The notes beneath the pieces are model-generated. The model saw only the letters and a list, made by a program, of their open reading frames with translations. It ran no database searches and was not told the origin of the DNA. From Pseudoalteromonas sp. R3 (GTDB taxonomy: Bacteria; Pseudomonadota; Gammaproteobacteria; Enterobacterales; Alteromonadaceae): a stretch of 64,000 bases of DNA. Below are positions 1 to 8,700 of the stretch, in pieces; positions within the stretch are counted from its first letter, which is position 1; the number at the start of each line of letters is the position of its first letter. Location: NCBI RefSeq assembly GCF_004014715.1, contig NZ_CP034835.1, positions 4,340,001-4,404,000 on the forward strand. Reading direction: 5' to 3'. The position numbers and the translations under genes were made by a program.

Positions 1-301
1 CCGGCAGGTTCACGTGTAGCCCGTTATAGCTACTGCCGTTGAGCACTTCACAGCGGCCATTGTACGAGACCACAATAGAATTCTGAGTTCCCCTCACGGT
101 CAGCGCAGTGTCAGCCAGCTTAGGGCTCAATGCCAGATAAATCATATATTGATTTTCAACATGCTCGCCGATGTCTATCTGGGTCCGATCCAGGCCATTA
201 CAGTAAGCGCCAGGTGCAGCCAGCCGCGTGGCAAGCGCGCTGTTGGGCAGCAAGGTCAGCGACAGCGCCGCTGCCAAGAGTGCCTTTTGATAAACCACCA
301 T
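1..301 (-). CDS. Secreted hypothetical protein, partial (C-terminus off the window)
   Basis: The frame runs leftwards off the window edge, so about 100 N-terminal residues are visible. It starts with a typical Sec signal peptide: a short basic start, a hydrophobic stretch (ALLAAALSLTLL) and an ALA cleavage site near residue 24. Two cysteines lie in the visible mature part. The ATG at 301 is preceded by GGAG at a 6-base spacing, which decides it over an in-frame ATG at 313. I do not recognise the family. The protein should be periplasmic or exported. Its neighbour to the right is a long non-coding stretch and then an unrelated operon on the other strand. Confidence 0.6.
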   Translation of the reverse strand, partial: MVVYQKALLAAALSLTLLPNSALATRLAAPGAYCNGLDRTQIDIGEHVENQYMIYLALSPKLADTALTVRGTQNSIVVSYNGRCEVLNGSSYNGLHVNLP

Positions 302-814
302 GTTAGTCTCCATGAGTTAAGTAAAGATTTGCGCAAAGAAATCTGGATGGTGGAATTTATAAGCCACAATTGTGCAATGACTATGGACTCAGACTGGGTA
401 ATAAGGATGAGTTTTACTGCCAGCAAAGCGGGTAAGAACACAGACCAGGAGGATGTATTGGCTTGATGAAACAGCCTGAATAATAGAAACAGGCAGGAAA
501 AAATGAAAAAACGAAAGCAAAGAATGTGACGTTTAATTCACACTGAGCCCCGACATACGGGGAGTTGAAAAAGCTTCATCGTACGATAACGCACAACATA
601 CATCTTAATCTGTTTACATAATAAAACCTATGCACTATGAATGCATTCATAAAGTTTCAATAATGTATGGGCTAATCTGGCAAAGACTCTTATCTAACAA
701 AGCCTTTATAATTCATGATTTTTACCTAAAATCATGTCACTTATACACACTTTGGTTGCGTAGCGGTAAAAATTTTCGGGTACAAATCAACCCTTTAACA
801 CTTTACATTTTTTA
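302..814. other. Non-coding stretch
   Basis: About 510 bases between the divergent secreted-protein gene and the XRE regulator. It is AT-rich, has short stop-rich frames only, and includes a small CCCCG/CGGGG stem at 548-562 without a T tract. I see no convincing gene. It must hold the leftward promoter for the gene ending at position 1. Confidence 0.5.
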
Positions 815-843
815 AACAGCTGTTAAATTACACTGAGTATAAT
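815..843 (+). promoter_or_regulatory. Candidate promoter with palindromic operator ahead of the XRE gene
   Basis: A perfect 10-bp palindrome, AACAGCTGTT (815-824), lies just upstream of a consensus -10 hexamer TATAAT (838-843). The palindrome sits where a -35 element would be expected, and no good -35 is visible there. That placement suits a site where a dimeric XRE repressor, such as the one encoded at 897, would control its own promoter. The hexamer and palindrome are seen in the sequence; the regulatory role is inference. Confidence 0.4.
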
Positions 844-896
844 AATAAGCAACAAAATGTAACTTCACTGTTTTAATATTCATATACGGATGTACA

Positions 897-1229
897 ATGA
901 ATACACGTCAACGATTGAACTGGCTAAACAGCGCCCGACGGGACATTCAGGCGTCACTGCGTAGTCTGCGAATACAACAAAAAATGTCGCAAGCCGAGCT
1001 GGCCAAAAAAATGTCCGTTCCGGTCGACCAATCCACCATCTCAAACTGGGAAAGTGGTAAAACCATTATGGACCTGGAACAGCTGCTGGATATTCTGATG
1101 ATCTTCGGCAAAGACTGGAAAAGCTTTTTTGGTTTTTTAGCCGATAACGCCGAAAAAAGAACAACAAAAAAACCATTACAGACAAAACCACCTATGGAAC
1201 CAAAAGCAGAAGACAAGGGAGAAGACTGA
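897..1229 (+). CDS. XRE-family helix-turn-helix transcriptional regulator
   Basis: A 110-residue protein with one central HTH_3/XRE domain at about residues 17-75. The helix pair SQAELAKKM and QSTISNWESGK is the classic XRE signature, where Q-S-T-I-S-N-W-E is the recognition helix. The C-terminal 25 residues are lysine- and proline-rich and probably disordered. It is likely a cytoplasmic dimeric DNA-binding repressor. Its TGA overlaps the ATG of the next gene (tgatg), so the two are probably translationally coupled. The downstream genes are a membrane protein and small double-glycine peptides, so it may control peptide production. The family call is secure; the target is inferred. Confidence 0.85.
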   Translation: MNTRQRLNWLNSARRDIQASLRSLRIQQKMSQAELAKKMSVPVDQSTISNWESGKTIMDLEQLLDILMIFGKDWKSFFGFLADNAEKRTTKKPLQTKPPMEPKAEDKGED

Positions 1230-1750
1230 TGCATTTTATTGAGATGATGCTTTCCTCTGTCGTTTTTATCGGCTTAATTCTCACTTGGAAAGATTATAAC
1301 GCCAGATGGTTGTTTTCCTTAATGCTTCTCTTACAGCTCGTCGATATGACTGTTAATCCTATAACGATTAGTTGGACTAGGCATTATTACCTATGGTGTT
1401 TGGTATTAAATATTTGTTTCCTAGCGCTCTTTCTCACCAGAGGAGTTCAGGCAGAAGCGTTATACAAACTTACTAAAATCGAATTTTTTAAGAAGGCAAG
1501 AGAACGTTATGTACTCACTATTCCAGAGTGCTGTATTTGCTTGTTATTATTTGTCGCGTCAATGCTCTGCCTTGCTACATGGGTTGAAATCCAACTCTAT
1601 TTTTATAAAGTTCTGAGCTACCCATTTATTTATCATCATGTATGGTCACCAACTCAGTATATCCTTCACATTCTAGAATCTCTTACACTGATAACATTTA
1701 TAGTGCATGTTAGGCGCTCCAAAGGAGAATTAATTTATGAGAACAATTAA
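1229..1750 (+). CDS. Small polytopic membrane protein of unknown family
   Basis: A 173-residue protein with four likely transmembrane helices, at about residues 5-20, 24-42, 46-67 and 92-112, plus a hydrophobic stretch near 135-157. It has a short basic C-terminal tail. I recognise no domain. It starts on the stop codon of the XRE gene, and its last 14 bases overlap the start of the first small peptide gene at 1737. It therefore belongs to one operon with regulator and peptides. A role in export of, immunity to, or sensing of the peptides is plausible but is only inferred from context. Base composition is more AT-rich than the flanking housekeeping-type genes, which hints at accessory DNA. 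Confidence 0.7.
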   Translation: MHFIEMMLSSVVFIGLILTWKDYNARWLFSLMLLLQLVDMTVNPITISWTRHYYLWCLVLNICFLALFLTRGVQAEALYKLTKIEFFKKARERYVLTIPECCICLLLFVASMLCLATWVEIQLYFYKVLSYPFIYHHVWSPTQYILHILESLTLITFIVHVRRSKGELIYENN

Positions 1751-1876
1751 CTATAGATTGTTAAAAAAAATCTTAGGGGTAGCACAGCCGGTAATCCAAA
1801 GTTACCTGAACTACCTAGGGCAGCCCCCATAGACCCTACTTTGGGAAAAAAGCAAAAAAAACCTGATGAAGGTTGA
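1737..1876 (+). CDS. Double-glycine leader peptide gene, copy 1 (interrupted by a 1-base deletion)
   Basis: ATG at 1737 follows AAGGAG at good spacing and overlaps the preceding membrane-protein gene. As written the frame stops after 31 codons (TAG at 1830). Adding one G to the GGGG run at 1776-1779 gives a 46-residue peptide ending at TGA 1874-1876. That restored peptide aligns without gaps to the start of copy 2: both begin MR-x-I, and both have Gly-Gly at residues 14-15. The cores share LPR, a P-I-x-P segment, a lysine cluster and a final Gly. There are no cysteines. The leader resembles those processed by C39-peptidase exporters. Whether the break is real or an assembly error cannot be told here. 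Confidence 0.55.
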
Positions 1877-1957
1877 ACAAGCAAGTTTATTAATTTATTC
1901 ATAGGCCTAATAAAGACTTTGCAAGCCAAAGGTAAAATATAAGGAAAGAGGCGAACA

Positions 1958-2095
1958 ATGAGAGTCATCGAACGTGTTTCATTGGTCCAAGTTATGGGTG
2001 GAGTCAGTGGAGATCCCGATAGATCAACCTTACCCAGAATGGTGCCGATCGTTCCCCCTTTTGAGAAAAAGAAAAAAGCACCTTATACAGGTTAA
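1958..2095 (+). CDS. Double-glycine leader peptide gene, copy 2
   Basis: An intact 45-residue frame with ATG at 1958 and a purine-rich ribosome site (aaggaaagagg) upstream. The N-terminal MRVIERVSLVQVMGG resembles the leaders of class II microcins and related peptides cut after Gly-Gly. The predicted core of 30 residues starts VSGDPDRSTLPR, is rich in proline, has KKKK near the end, and contains no Cys. It is paralogous to the peptide encoded at 1737, and both are followed by a nearly identical 20-bp AT-rich flank. A longer GTG-started frame (1974-2186) overlaps it but lacks that paralogy. The product could be a bacteriocin, signal peptide or unknown exported peptide. No C39 transporter is in the window. 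Confidence 0.55.
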   Translation: MRVIERVSLVQVMGGVSGDPDRSTLPRMVPIVPPFEKKKKAPYTG

Positions 2096-2102
2096 ACACT
2101 CG

Positions 2103-2301
2103 AGTTTATTAATTGATTCATTAAAAATGAAGAGCAACGTCGTTAACAGAGGCAATACACCAAAATTACTAAAAGTGCTCCGCTAGCCCCAGCTAAAAGG
2201 TACATTACGATTTACAAGAATAGTAAATCAGGTGATGTCAGTAAATGAATTAGAATAACTAAGTGCACTTTTTAGTTATTTAAATTATGAATTGATTCAT
2301 G
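2103..2301 (+). other. Possible degenerate third peptide unit
   Basis: The AT-rich flank that follows peptide copies 1 (about 1883-1902) and 2 (2103-2122) is met again in weaker form at about 2284-2300. Between the last two lies sequence whose frames give short fragments such as GNTPKL and APLAPAKR, which recall the copy 1 core but in different frames and without a good start. It may be a decayed third copy. Evidence is weak. Confidence 0.25.
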
Positions 2302-2319
2302 GTAGAGGGTATTTCACAG

Positions 2320-2826
2320 CTCAGTGTTGCCGTTGAGTAGATCCCGTATCAAGTACGGGATGACGGCTCGGTGTTGTCGTCGAACTGTGCTCATATCAAA
2401 TGCGGATTACAGCTCGATGTTGTCGTCGGGCTGTGCTCGTATCAAATGCGGATAACGGCTCGGTGCTGTCGTCGGGCTGTGCTCGTATCAAATACGGATA
2501 ACGGCTCGGTGTTGTCGTCGGGCTATGTTCGTATCAAGTACGGGATGACGGCTCGGTGTTGTCGTCGAACTGTGCTCATATCAAATGCGGATTACAGCTC
2601 GATGTAGACGCTAGGCTAAGCTCGCATCAATGCGGATCACAGCTCGGTGTTGTCGTCGAACTGTGCTCATATAAAATGCGGATAACTACTCGACGTTGTC
2701 GCAAGGCTGCTCTCGTATCAATACGGATCACAGCTCGGTGCTGGCGTAGGGCTGTGCCCGTATCAAATGCGGATAACAGCTCGGTGCTGGCGTCGGGCTG
2801 TGCTCGTATCAAATACGGCATGCCGG
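2320..2826. repeat. Tandem array of about 11 copies of a 46-bp unit with REP-like palindromes
   Basis: Eleven adjacent units of 45-47 bp begin at about 2320, 2367, 2413, 2459, 2505, 2552, 2598, 2643, 2689, 2734 and 2780. Each begins CTCGGTGTTGTCGTCG-like and ends TATCAAATGCGGATAACGG-like. Units 1 and 5 carry CGTATCAAGTACGGGATGACGG-like ends; in unit 1 this forms a CCCGTA/TACGGG hairpin. The period is not a multiple of three, and open frames across it are by-products. There are no unique spacers, so it is not CRISPR. Confidence 0.8.
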
Positions 2827-3442
2827 CCTGAACATACTTGCTATATAAGCTTCCGTGCCGGACAGTGCGGGAAGCTAGGTGGAACGAACTAGAAAGCGCT
2901 CCCCAACGTTCTCGTAAACGTATCCATCGCCTCTGACAGCCACACCACAACGCTCAGCATGAGTGCGCTTTTGTCTCACTCATCAACCAGACAGCCGGTT
3001 TGATACCACAACGTGCAATCCCGGCTGCTCACCCCTCTTAGTTATTACTTCAGCATTACACCCTATTGGCGCCTTCTAATACACATTGTAAATTAGCCGT
3101 TAAATTTTATATTTTGCATCTATCAAACCCGGCTGACGGTATGACTGAGCATTCGAAGCAGCAAACTGCCGATATTATGTAAGAATTGACGGTGAACACG
3201 TCCCCATATTAGCTAAAAAAGAGACAAGTACCGGAAATATTGCAGCCCGGAATAAAAATTTTCGCCCCCGATTGTACGAAATAACGGCGTTTAACAGCGC
3301 AGTGGAGACTCACTTAATTAAATTTTTATTATCACTTTCTTTACAAAAATAATATTTATGATTACCTTTGTACCTGTGCGAAATTTATTCAATAACTTTT
3401 TATTCTAAAAAATCATTCAACAACAAGTGAAAAGGAACAGCA
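2827..3442. other. Non-coding stretch before the protease gene
   Basis: No convincing frame was found. A hairpin with AGCTTCC/GGAAGCT arms lies at about 2848-2876, directly after the tandem array. The 3' part (3300-3440) is strongly AT-rich and presumably holds the promoter of the protease gene. I could not assign a clear -10/-35 pair. Confidence 0.45.
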
Positions 3443-5275
3443 ATGAAACTAACCTATCTTGTCTCTGCGCTAGGCTTACTCTCAACCGCAGCACTGGCAC
3501 AAAACACCGCGCCACTCACAGAAGCACAAATGCTGCAATACACCAGTAAGGCTAACAAAACCATCATTGGTGCACGTGCCGACGCAAACCTGTCTCTCTC
3601 TCAGGAATTTGCGACCATAAGCAGCACGGGCAGCGCAGTGATCACCCGCACTATTACACACCCGGATGCCAGCTACATCAAACTACACTTTAAAAATGTG
3701 AACCTGGCAAATGGCGGCAAGCTGGTTGTGCGTTCAAAAGACGGCAGCGAGCGTTACGAGTATACCGAAGCGAATATGCGTGCCGCGACGGTCAATGCCA
3801 AACTGGGCGATGACGGCGTTAGCAGCTTCTCTGCAATGTCAATTTCTGCAGATACCGCAGTGGTTGAATACACACCAGGTACAGCGTCAAACTCAACCCT
3901 GATGTCTGCACAAAGCATGTCATCAGCTGTGATTGATTTTTATGACCACGGTATTGAAAACACGCCTATGCTGGAAACCATGAACGCATCAACAGATGTG
4001 GGCATTGAGTCAACTTGTGGTGTGAATGAGCGCCGCGACGTACAGTGCTGGGCAGGGTCAAACCCAACTGAGTTTGAGCGTTCACGCCCGGTTGCCCGCC
4101 TGCTGATGAATGGTAGCGGCCTGTGTACTGGCTGGCGTGTTGGCCCGGACAACCGCATGTTCACCAACGAACACTGTGTGGGTTCTGCCTCTGAACTGGC
4201 TAACACTGAGGTGTGGTTTAACTACCAGCACACCAGCTGTAATGGCTCAAACCTTGAGACTGTGGTCAAAGTAACCGGTAAAGACTTCCTGTCTTCTGAC
4301 TACACGCTGGATTACACCCTGTTCACCATCAATGAATTCAACAAAGCACAGCCGTTTGGCTACTTTGGCCTGGACGTACGTGATGCAACGCAAGGCGAGC
4401 GTATCTACATTCCTCAGCACGGTGCGGGTAACCCGAAAGAGCTGGCTATCGAATCAGATCAGAACAGCAATGGCCTGTGTCAGGCAGATGTTGTTACAGC
4501 AAATGGTCGTGGCACAGGAACCGACATGGGCTACTACTGTGACACCATAGGCGGTTCTTCAGGTTCACCGGTTCTGGCAGCTGCCAGCAACAAAGTCATT
4601 GCCTTGCACCACTTTGGTGGCTGTACTAACCAGGGCGTTAAGATCAGCAAGATCTGGCCTGAGGTATCAAGCCACTTCAATGGCATCCCGGATGGCGACA
4701 ACAACAGCGACCCAATGCCTACCGCCGACTTCACGTCTAGCTGTACAGAATTGGCTTGTAGCTTTGACGGCAGCGCCTCAAGTTCACCAAATGGTTCAAT
4801 TTCTCAATACGAGTGGAGCTATGGTGACAACGGCACTGGCTTTGGTGCGACGGCTAGCCACACCTATGCGGCTGCGGGTAACTACAGCGTTTCACTGACA
4901 GTTACCGATAACTCGGGTGCAACTGCAACCGTGACTAAGCAAGTGCCTGTATACGGCCCGGGTGGTGAAGATCAGCTGCAAAAAGGCGTTGCCAGAACAG
5001 ACCTCTCTGGTGCTCGTGGCGAAATGACTTACTTCTACTTCGACGTACCAGCGGGTGCAACCAACATCACCTTCGATATTTCAGGTGGCAGCGGTGATGC
5101 GGATCTGTATGTACGTAAAGGTGAGCAACCAACCACCTCCACTTATGACTGCCGTCCTTACCGTTGGGGCAACACTGAAAACTGTACCCGTAATGACGGT
5201 GCGGGCCGCTACTGGGTTGGCATTCGTGCTTACAACGCCTACTCAGGTCTGAGCCTGGTTGCGGATTACCAGTAA
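3443..5275 (+). CDS. Secreted trypsin-like serine protease with PKD and PPC domains
   Basis: A 610-residue extracellular endopeptidase. Residues 1-19 form a signal peptide ending ALA. A propeptide-like region reaches about 185. The S1-type catalytic domain spans about 190-415, with TNEHC (His244), DYTLF (Asp290) and GGSSGSP (Ser373) as the likely triad, in the style of lysyl endopeptidase-like bacterial enzymes. It is Cys-rich, as expected for an exported, disulfide-bonded protein. A PKD domain follows at about 426-503 and a PPC (pre-peptidase C-terminal) domain at about 512-608. PPC domains are usually removed after secretion. AAAAGGAACAGCA precedes the ATG. It stands alone and ends at a strong terminator. 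Cleavage specificity is not certain. Confidence 0.9.
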   Translation: MKLTYLVSALGLLSTAALAQNTAPLTEAQMLQYTSKANKTIIGARADANLSLSQEFATISSTGSAVITRTITHPDASYIKLHFKNVNLANGGKLVVRSKDGSERYEYTEANMRAATVNAKLGDDGVSSFSAMSISADTAVVEYTPGTASNSTLMSAQSMSSAVIDFYDHGIENTPMLETMNASTDVGIESTCGVNERRDVQCWAGSNPTEFERSRPVARLLMNGSGLCTGWRVGPDNRMFTNEHCVGSASELANTEVWFNYQHTSCNGSNLETVVKVTGKDFLSSDYTLDYTLFTINEFNKAQPFGYFGLDVRDATQGERIYIPQHGAGNPKELAIESDQNSNGLCQADVVTANGRGTGTDMGYYCDTIGGSSGSPVLAAASNKVIALHHFGGCTNQGVKISKIWPEVSSHFNGIPDGDNNSDPMPTADFTSSCTELACSFDGSASSSPNGSISQYEWSYGDNGTGFGATASHTYAAAGNYSVSLTVTDNSGATATVTKQVPVYGPGGEDQLQKGVARTDLSGARGEMTYFYFDVPAGATNITFDISGGSGDADLYVRKGEQPTTSTYDCRPYRWGNTENCTRNDGAGRYWVGIRAYNAYSGLSLVADYQ

Positions 5276-5298
5276 TCCCAGATACTATTTTTCTCCCT

Positions 5299-5326
5299 AA
5301 AAAAGGCAGCGCGAGCTGCCTTTTTG
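5299..5326 (+). terminator. Rho-independent terminator after the protease
   Basis: AAAAAGGCAGC, a 3-base loop region, then GCTGCCTTTTTG. The GC stem is flanked by A and T tracts, so it can work in both directions. It lies 24 bases after the protease stop. Confidence 0.85.
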
Positions 5327-5401
5327 TTTATCCGGGATCACCGCCTCACTACCTCGTTAAAAAAGCATCAAATCGCTATGCCGGCCCGCACAATATAAGG
5401 C

Positions 5402-8265
5402 TCACAACGCATACCACAGTCCCAGCCAGGCTCGCAGATCATCCTCTGCCAAATCACTCTCAACCCGGGCAACACCCAAATCAAAGCGCAGATCAGTGAC
5501 ACCAGCTGGTGCAAACCAGTTTGCCCACCCCAGCGCCTGCTGGCTCAAATCAATTTGCCACTTTATACCATAACTGGTCGCGCTGCGCTGACCATCAAAA
5601 CGGTGTTGTTTCATAAAGAACCTGGGCTGATTCAGCGCCCAGCTCGTCGCCAGCTCATAGCCGTAATAATGTCGGCCAGAGGCAAACTGGAACGGTAACT
5701 CAGGACTGAGTACCAGATCGCTGCGTGTGCGCCCGCTCAGAATATTGTTATCGAATCCGCCCAGACGTAGTAACTGTGTCTCACGGTACTGAGACTGTAC
5801 GCCAGCAAACCAGGGCCAGTTCCAGACCTTACCAAACCCTTGCCAGTCATAACCATGGCCCTTGGCATCGCCACTGAGTATGCCGGCTTTGAGGCGATAA
5901 CCAAGCGCAAAATCCTGCTGGTAGTTGTGCCACCCTTGTTCCAGTCCACTCCATTGCGTGGTTATGGCATCCCGGCCCTGATCATCGTAATGGATAAGGG
6001 CCACAAACGGCGACACAGACCAGGTATCGGAGCGCCATTCATAAGCAAGGCGGCCACTCACTGCACCGCCTGTTAGTTTTGTCTGCTCTGCCTGCGCATG
6101 CTGTCGGCGACTGTCAAAGCGATAGTCGCTCAGATGGGCATCAAAGCGCCAGTCACCAGCACGAAAACGTAACGCAGCATAGCTGCCATCCAGCACATTG
6201 TCGCCGCTTTGAGCCAGGCCCAATTGCCAGGATAAGTGCTGGAGCAGATCGCTGCCTTTGACCCCGACACTCACTAACTCGCTGACCGCACTGCTGCCCT
6301 GCAGCGATAATGTCGCAGAGGCATCTTGCATCAGCCATTGATACTCGCTCTGCGTGATGTCCGCGCCCTCGGCCATATAAATTTGTGCATCAGGCAGCAC
6401 AACGGTATCGGTTTTACCCAGTGGCACAGCCGCATTACTGCTGAGTTTAGCCACGCGCTGCTCACTGATCTGATCACCCAGTTCATGCAACCGGGTCCCT
6501 GAAGATGTGCTGTGCAAGTACAGCAGGGGGGCATTTTCGCGCGGTAGTAGCTGCTCGAAAACGGCCTGGCCGTTTGTAATCTGATATAAAGCATTGTGCT
6601 GTAAGTCGTAACGATATACGCCCACCTCACCGTGCAGACCGGCGATAAAATAAAGCCCCTGGCCTTGATGCTGCCAGGCAGGTGCCGTCAGATACTGATA
6701 CCCCTCAGGCATAGGCACAGTGCGCACTTCTGCGCCTTGCAAATCTTGTATATACAACTGCCAATTACCATTTAGCGTGGTTTTAAGGTACGCCAGCTGA
6801 CGCTTATCGGGCGCCAGCTGCGGATAGTCGTATACAGTACCCAGGTCGCGGGCAAACAGCGGCGTTACCGTATTACTGCTGATCTCCACCCGTACCAGTT
6901 CAGAAAACCCACTACGCACTTGCTCTGCATACAGGGTGTCAGCATCCAGCAGTGTAAAACGCCTTATCCCAAGTGACTGGGTTAACCGGGTAACCGCACC
7001 ACTTGGCATATGCCAGCGATACAGATCGTTAACCCGGTTATCCCGGGTTTCATCGACCCGGGCGCGCGCCACAAAGTATAACGTGTCTTTATCGGCCCAT
7101 TGCGGATACAAAATGCCGGAAAAGTCGCTGGCTGCCAGCTGTGCTACCTGCTCACGCTTAAAAACCTCAGGCGGTTTATCGGCAATGTCTGCCGGATCAG
7201 CCGCCAGTATCGCCTGCTGGGCTTTCTCAAAGGCCTTTTTTGCTTCTTCATTGTCTTCGGTTTTGTAGACTCTGAGCCAGGTCTCTCCCTCCCGATCGCG
7301 TTCGGTCATGGCAATTTGCTGTCCATCTGGCGACAACACCGCATTACTCGCCGCAAAGTCAGGCTCAAACCACAGCGGGCTGTTTAACACGGCCAGATCG
7401 CGCTCCTGCGTCATCGCCTGATATGTGAACTCAGCAATAAAGCGCCGATACAGCTGACCTGCACTTTGTCCGAAAGCCCCTTTAAACGCCGATTCAAAAT
7501 TGCGTTTTTGAACCCCGTGTACGCGGGTCCAGACCGCATCCAGCGTCTCTTTGCCGTGGTTGTCTTCAAGCCAGGCTAGAAACCGTACACCCAACAAATA
7601 AGCCATAGCACCGGAGCGGTAACTGCCATCGCCATTGTTCAGAGCGCCATACGACAGCAATGCGCCTTGGCGGGCAAAAGCGCGCAGCAGTGCTTCGCTG
7701 TAGTTGTCATAGAGCCGCCCCCGGCCGGTCAGTCGCGACTCCAGCAACGTGGCATACCCTTCTGCGACCCAGCGTGGCAGCACCGCACTGGACAGATCAT
7801 AGATATCAAACCAGTCACGCAGATGCTGACGCCAGGAGCTGCGACTGGGCTGAGATAAGTGCACCAGATGGATGTATTCATGGAGGATAAGCAATTGTTG
7901 CCAGCCCGGGCTGTTCGCAATCACTGAATCGGATTGGGCGGTGTGGTAAATAGCGCCATCAAAGGCGTGTCTGTACTTGGCAGTGCAAAGCCATTGGCAC
8001 CATTGATGGGATCAAACACCACGACATCGGCAATGCTGTCCAGTGCCCGGCCCTGTTGCTGCAAAACCAGCGTTCTGACCAGCTCTAACTCGACAGCGGC
8101 TGAGCGCGCCCAATCCTGTTGTGCAGGCGTATAGTGCACCCTGAAATGTTCAGTATGCAGAGTCTGCCAGTCCCCGGCACGTACCAGTGTGGTATAAAAG
8201 AATAGTAAAAACGCGGCGCACAGTAACGCAGCGGGTGAGTTCATCAATCGCACAGCCATTCTCAT
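5402..8265 (-). CDS. Exported gluzincin metallopeptidase with beta-propeller repeats (frame broken by a 1-base deletion)
   Basis: Two abutting frames make one protein of about 954 residues. The first (8265-7921) has a signal peptide ending VRA and stops at TTPPNPIQ. The second (from about 7930) continues SDSVIANSPGWQQ. Restoring one G in AATCCGATT would give PPNPDSVIANS and join them. The second part contains the zinc motif HEYIH and, 36 residues on, WVAEGYA, giving the third ligand Glu. TolB/WD40-like propeller repeats fill the middle. The C-terminal third looks like beta-strands of a barrel. The better start may be the ATG at 8259, which has GAGGAT at proper spacing. Substrate is unknown. 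The break may be an assembly error. Confidence 0.7.
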
Positions 8266-8363
8266 CCTCGATGAAGTGATCCGAATCAGGACCTAGTATG
8301 GCAAATAATGCGCTTGAAAATCAGCGGGTATTTATCTTTTGAAACACTTTTAAACAACAAGGT

Positions 8364-8603
8364 TCAGGTATCATGAGTGGGATCCAGTGCACTCACCAAA
8401 TGCAAAATGCCTCCGGCCACAACGAACACCGCCAGTGCTGAAGCCACACTCAGGCCTGCATAGACTTTTGCCGCAGCCAGTACACCTGCACTGCTCCAGG
8501 CCAGAAAAACCCTGAGCCGGGCCGTCATCAGGCTTGCCAATTTGAGTTGGCTGACGCACGCAGCCGCAATGATAAATACGATTAAGGGGATTAAAACCAA
8601 CAT
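8364..8603 (-). CDS. Small inner-membrane protein
   Basis: A 79-residue, very hydrophobic protein with two or three transmembrane helices: residues 1-17, about 30-48 and 52-72. I set the start at ATG 8603, because GGGAG lies 7-8 bases upstream; a longer in-frame start at 8687 lacks this. No family is recognised. It lies between the two-component pair and the metallopeptidase, all on the same strand, but with gaps of about 100 bases on each side, so a shared operon is uncertain. It is probably real because its length, start signal and helices are coherent. Confidence 0.55.
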   Translation of the reverse strand: MLVLIPLIVFIIAAACVSQLKLASLMTARLRVFLAWSSAGVLAAAKVYAGLSVASALAVFVVAGGILHLVSALDPTHDT

Positions 8604-8700
8604 AGTCCACTCCCGGGTCACTGTTTGCCGAAAAAGATGTACGACGCCAGTGCCATTAGAGATCACGATAATGAAGATTATACGCAAATGATAATTATTA

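Noticed and set aside
1974..2186. 70-codon GTG-started frame overlapping peptide copy 2
   Set aside because: It lacks the double-glycine paralogy and a better ribosome site; the overlapping 45-aa frame explains the region.
2320..2826. Tandem repeats as a CRISPR array
   Set aside because: Units are adjacent with no unique spacers and no cas genes are nearby.
2371..2950. Open frames across the 46-bp repeats on both strands
   Set aside because: They follow the repeat period by chance, have no ribosome sites and give low-complexity repeats with Cys/Arg bias.
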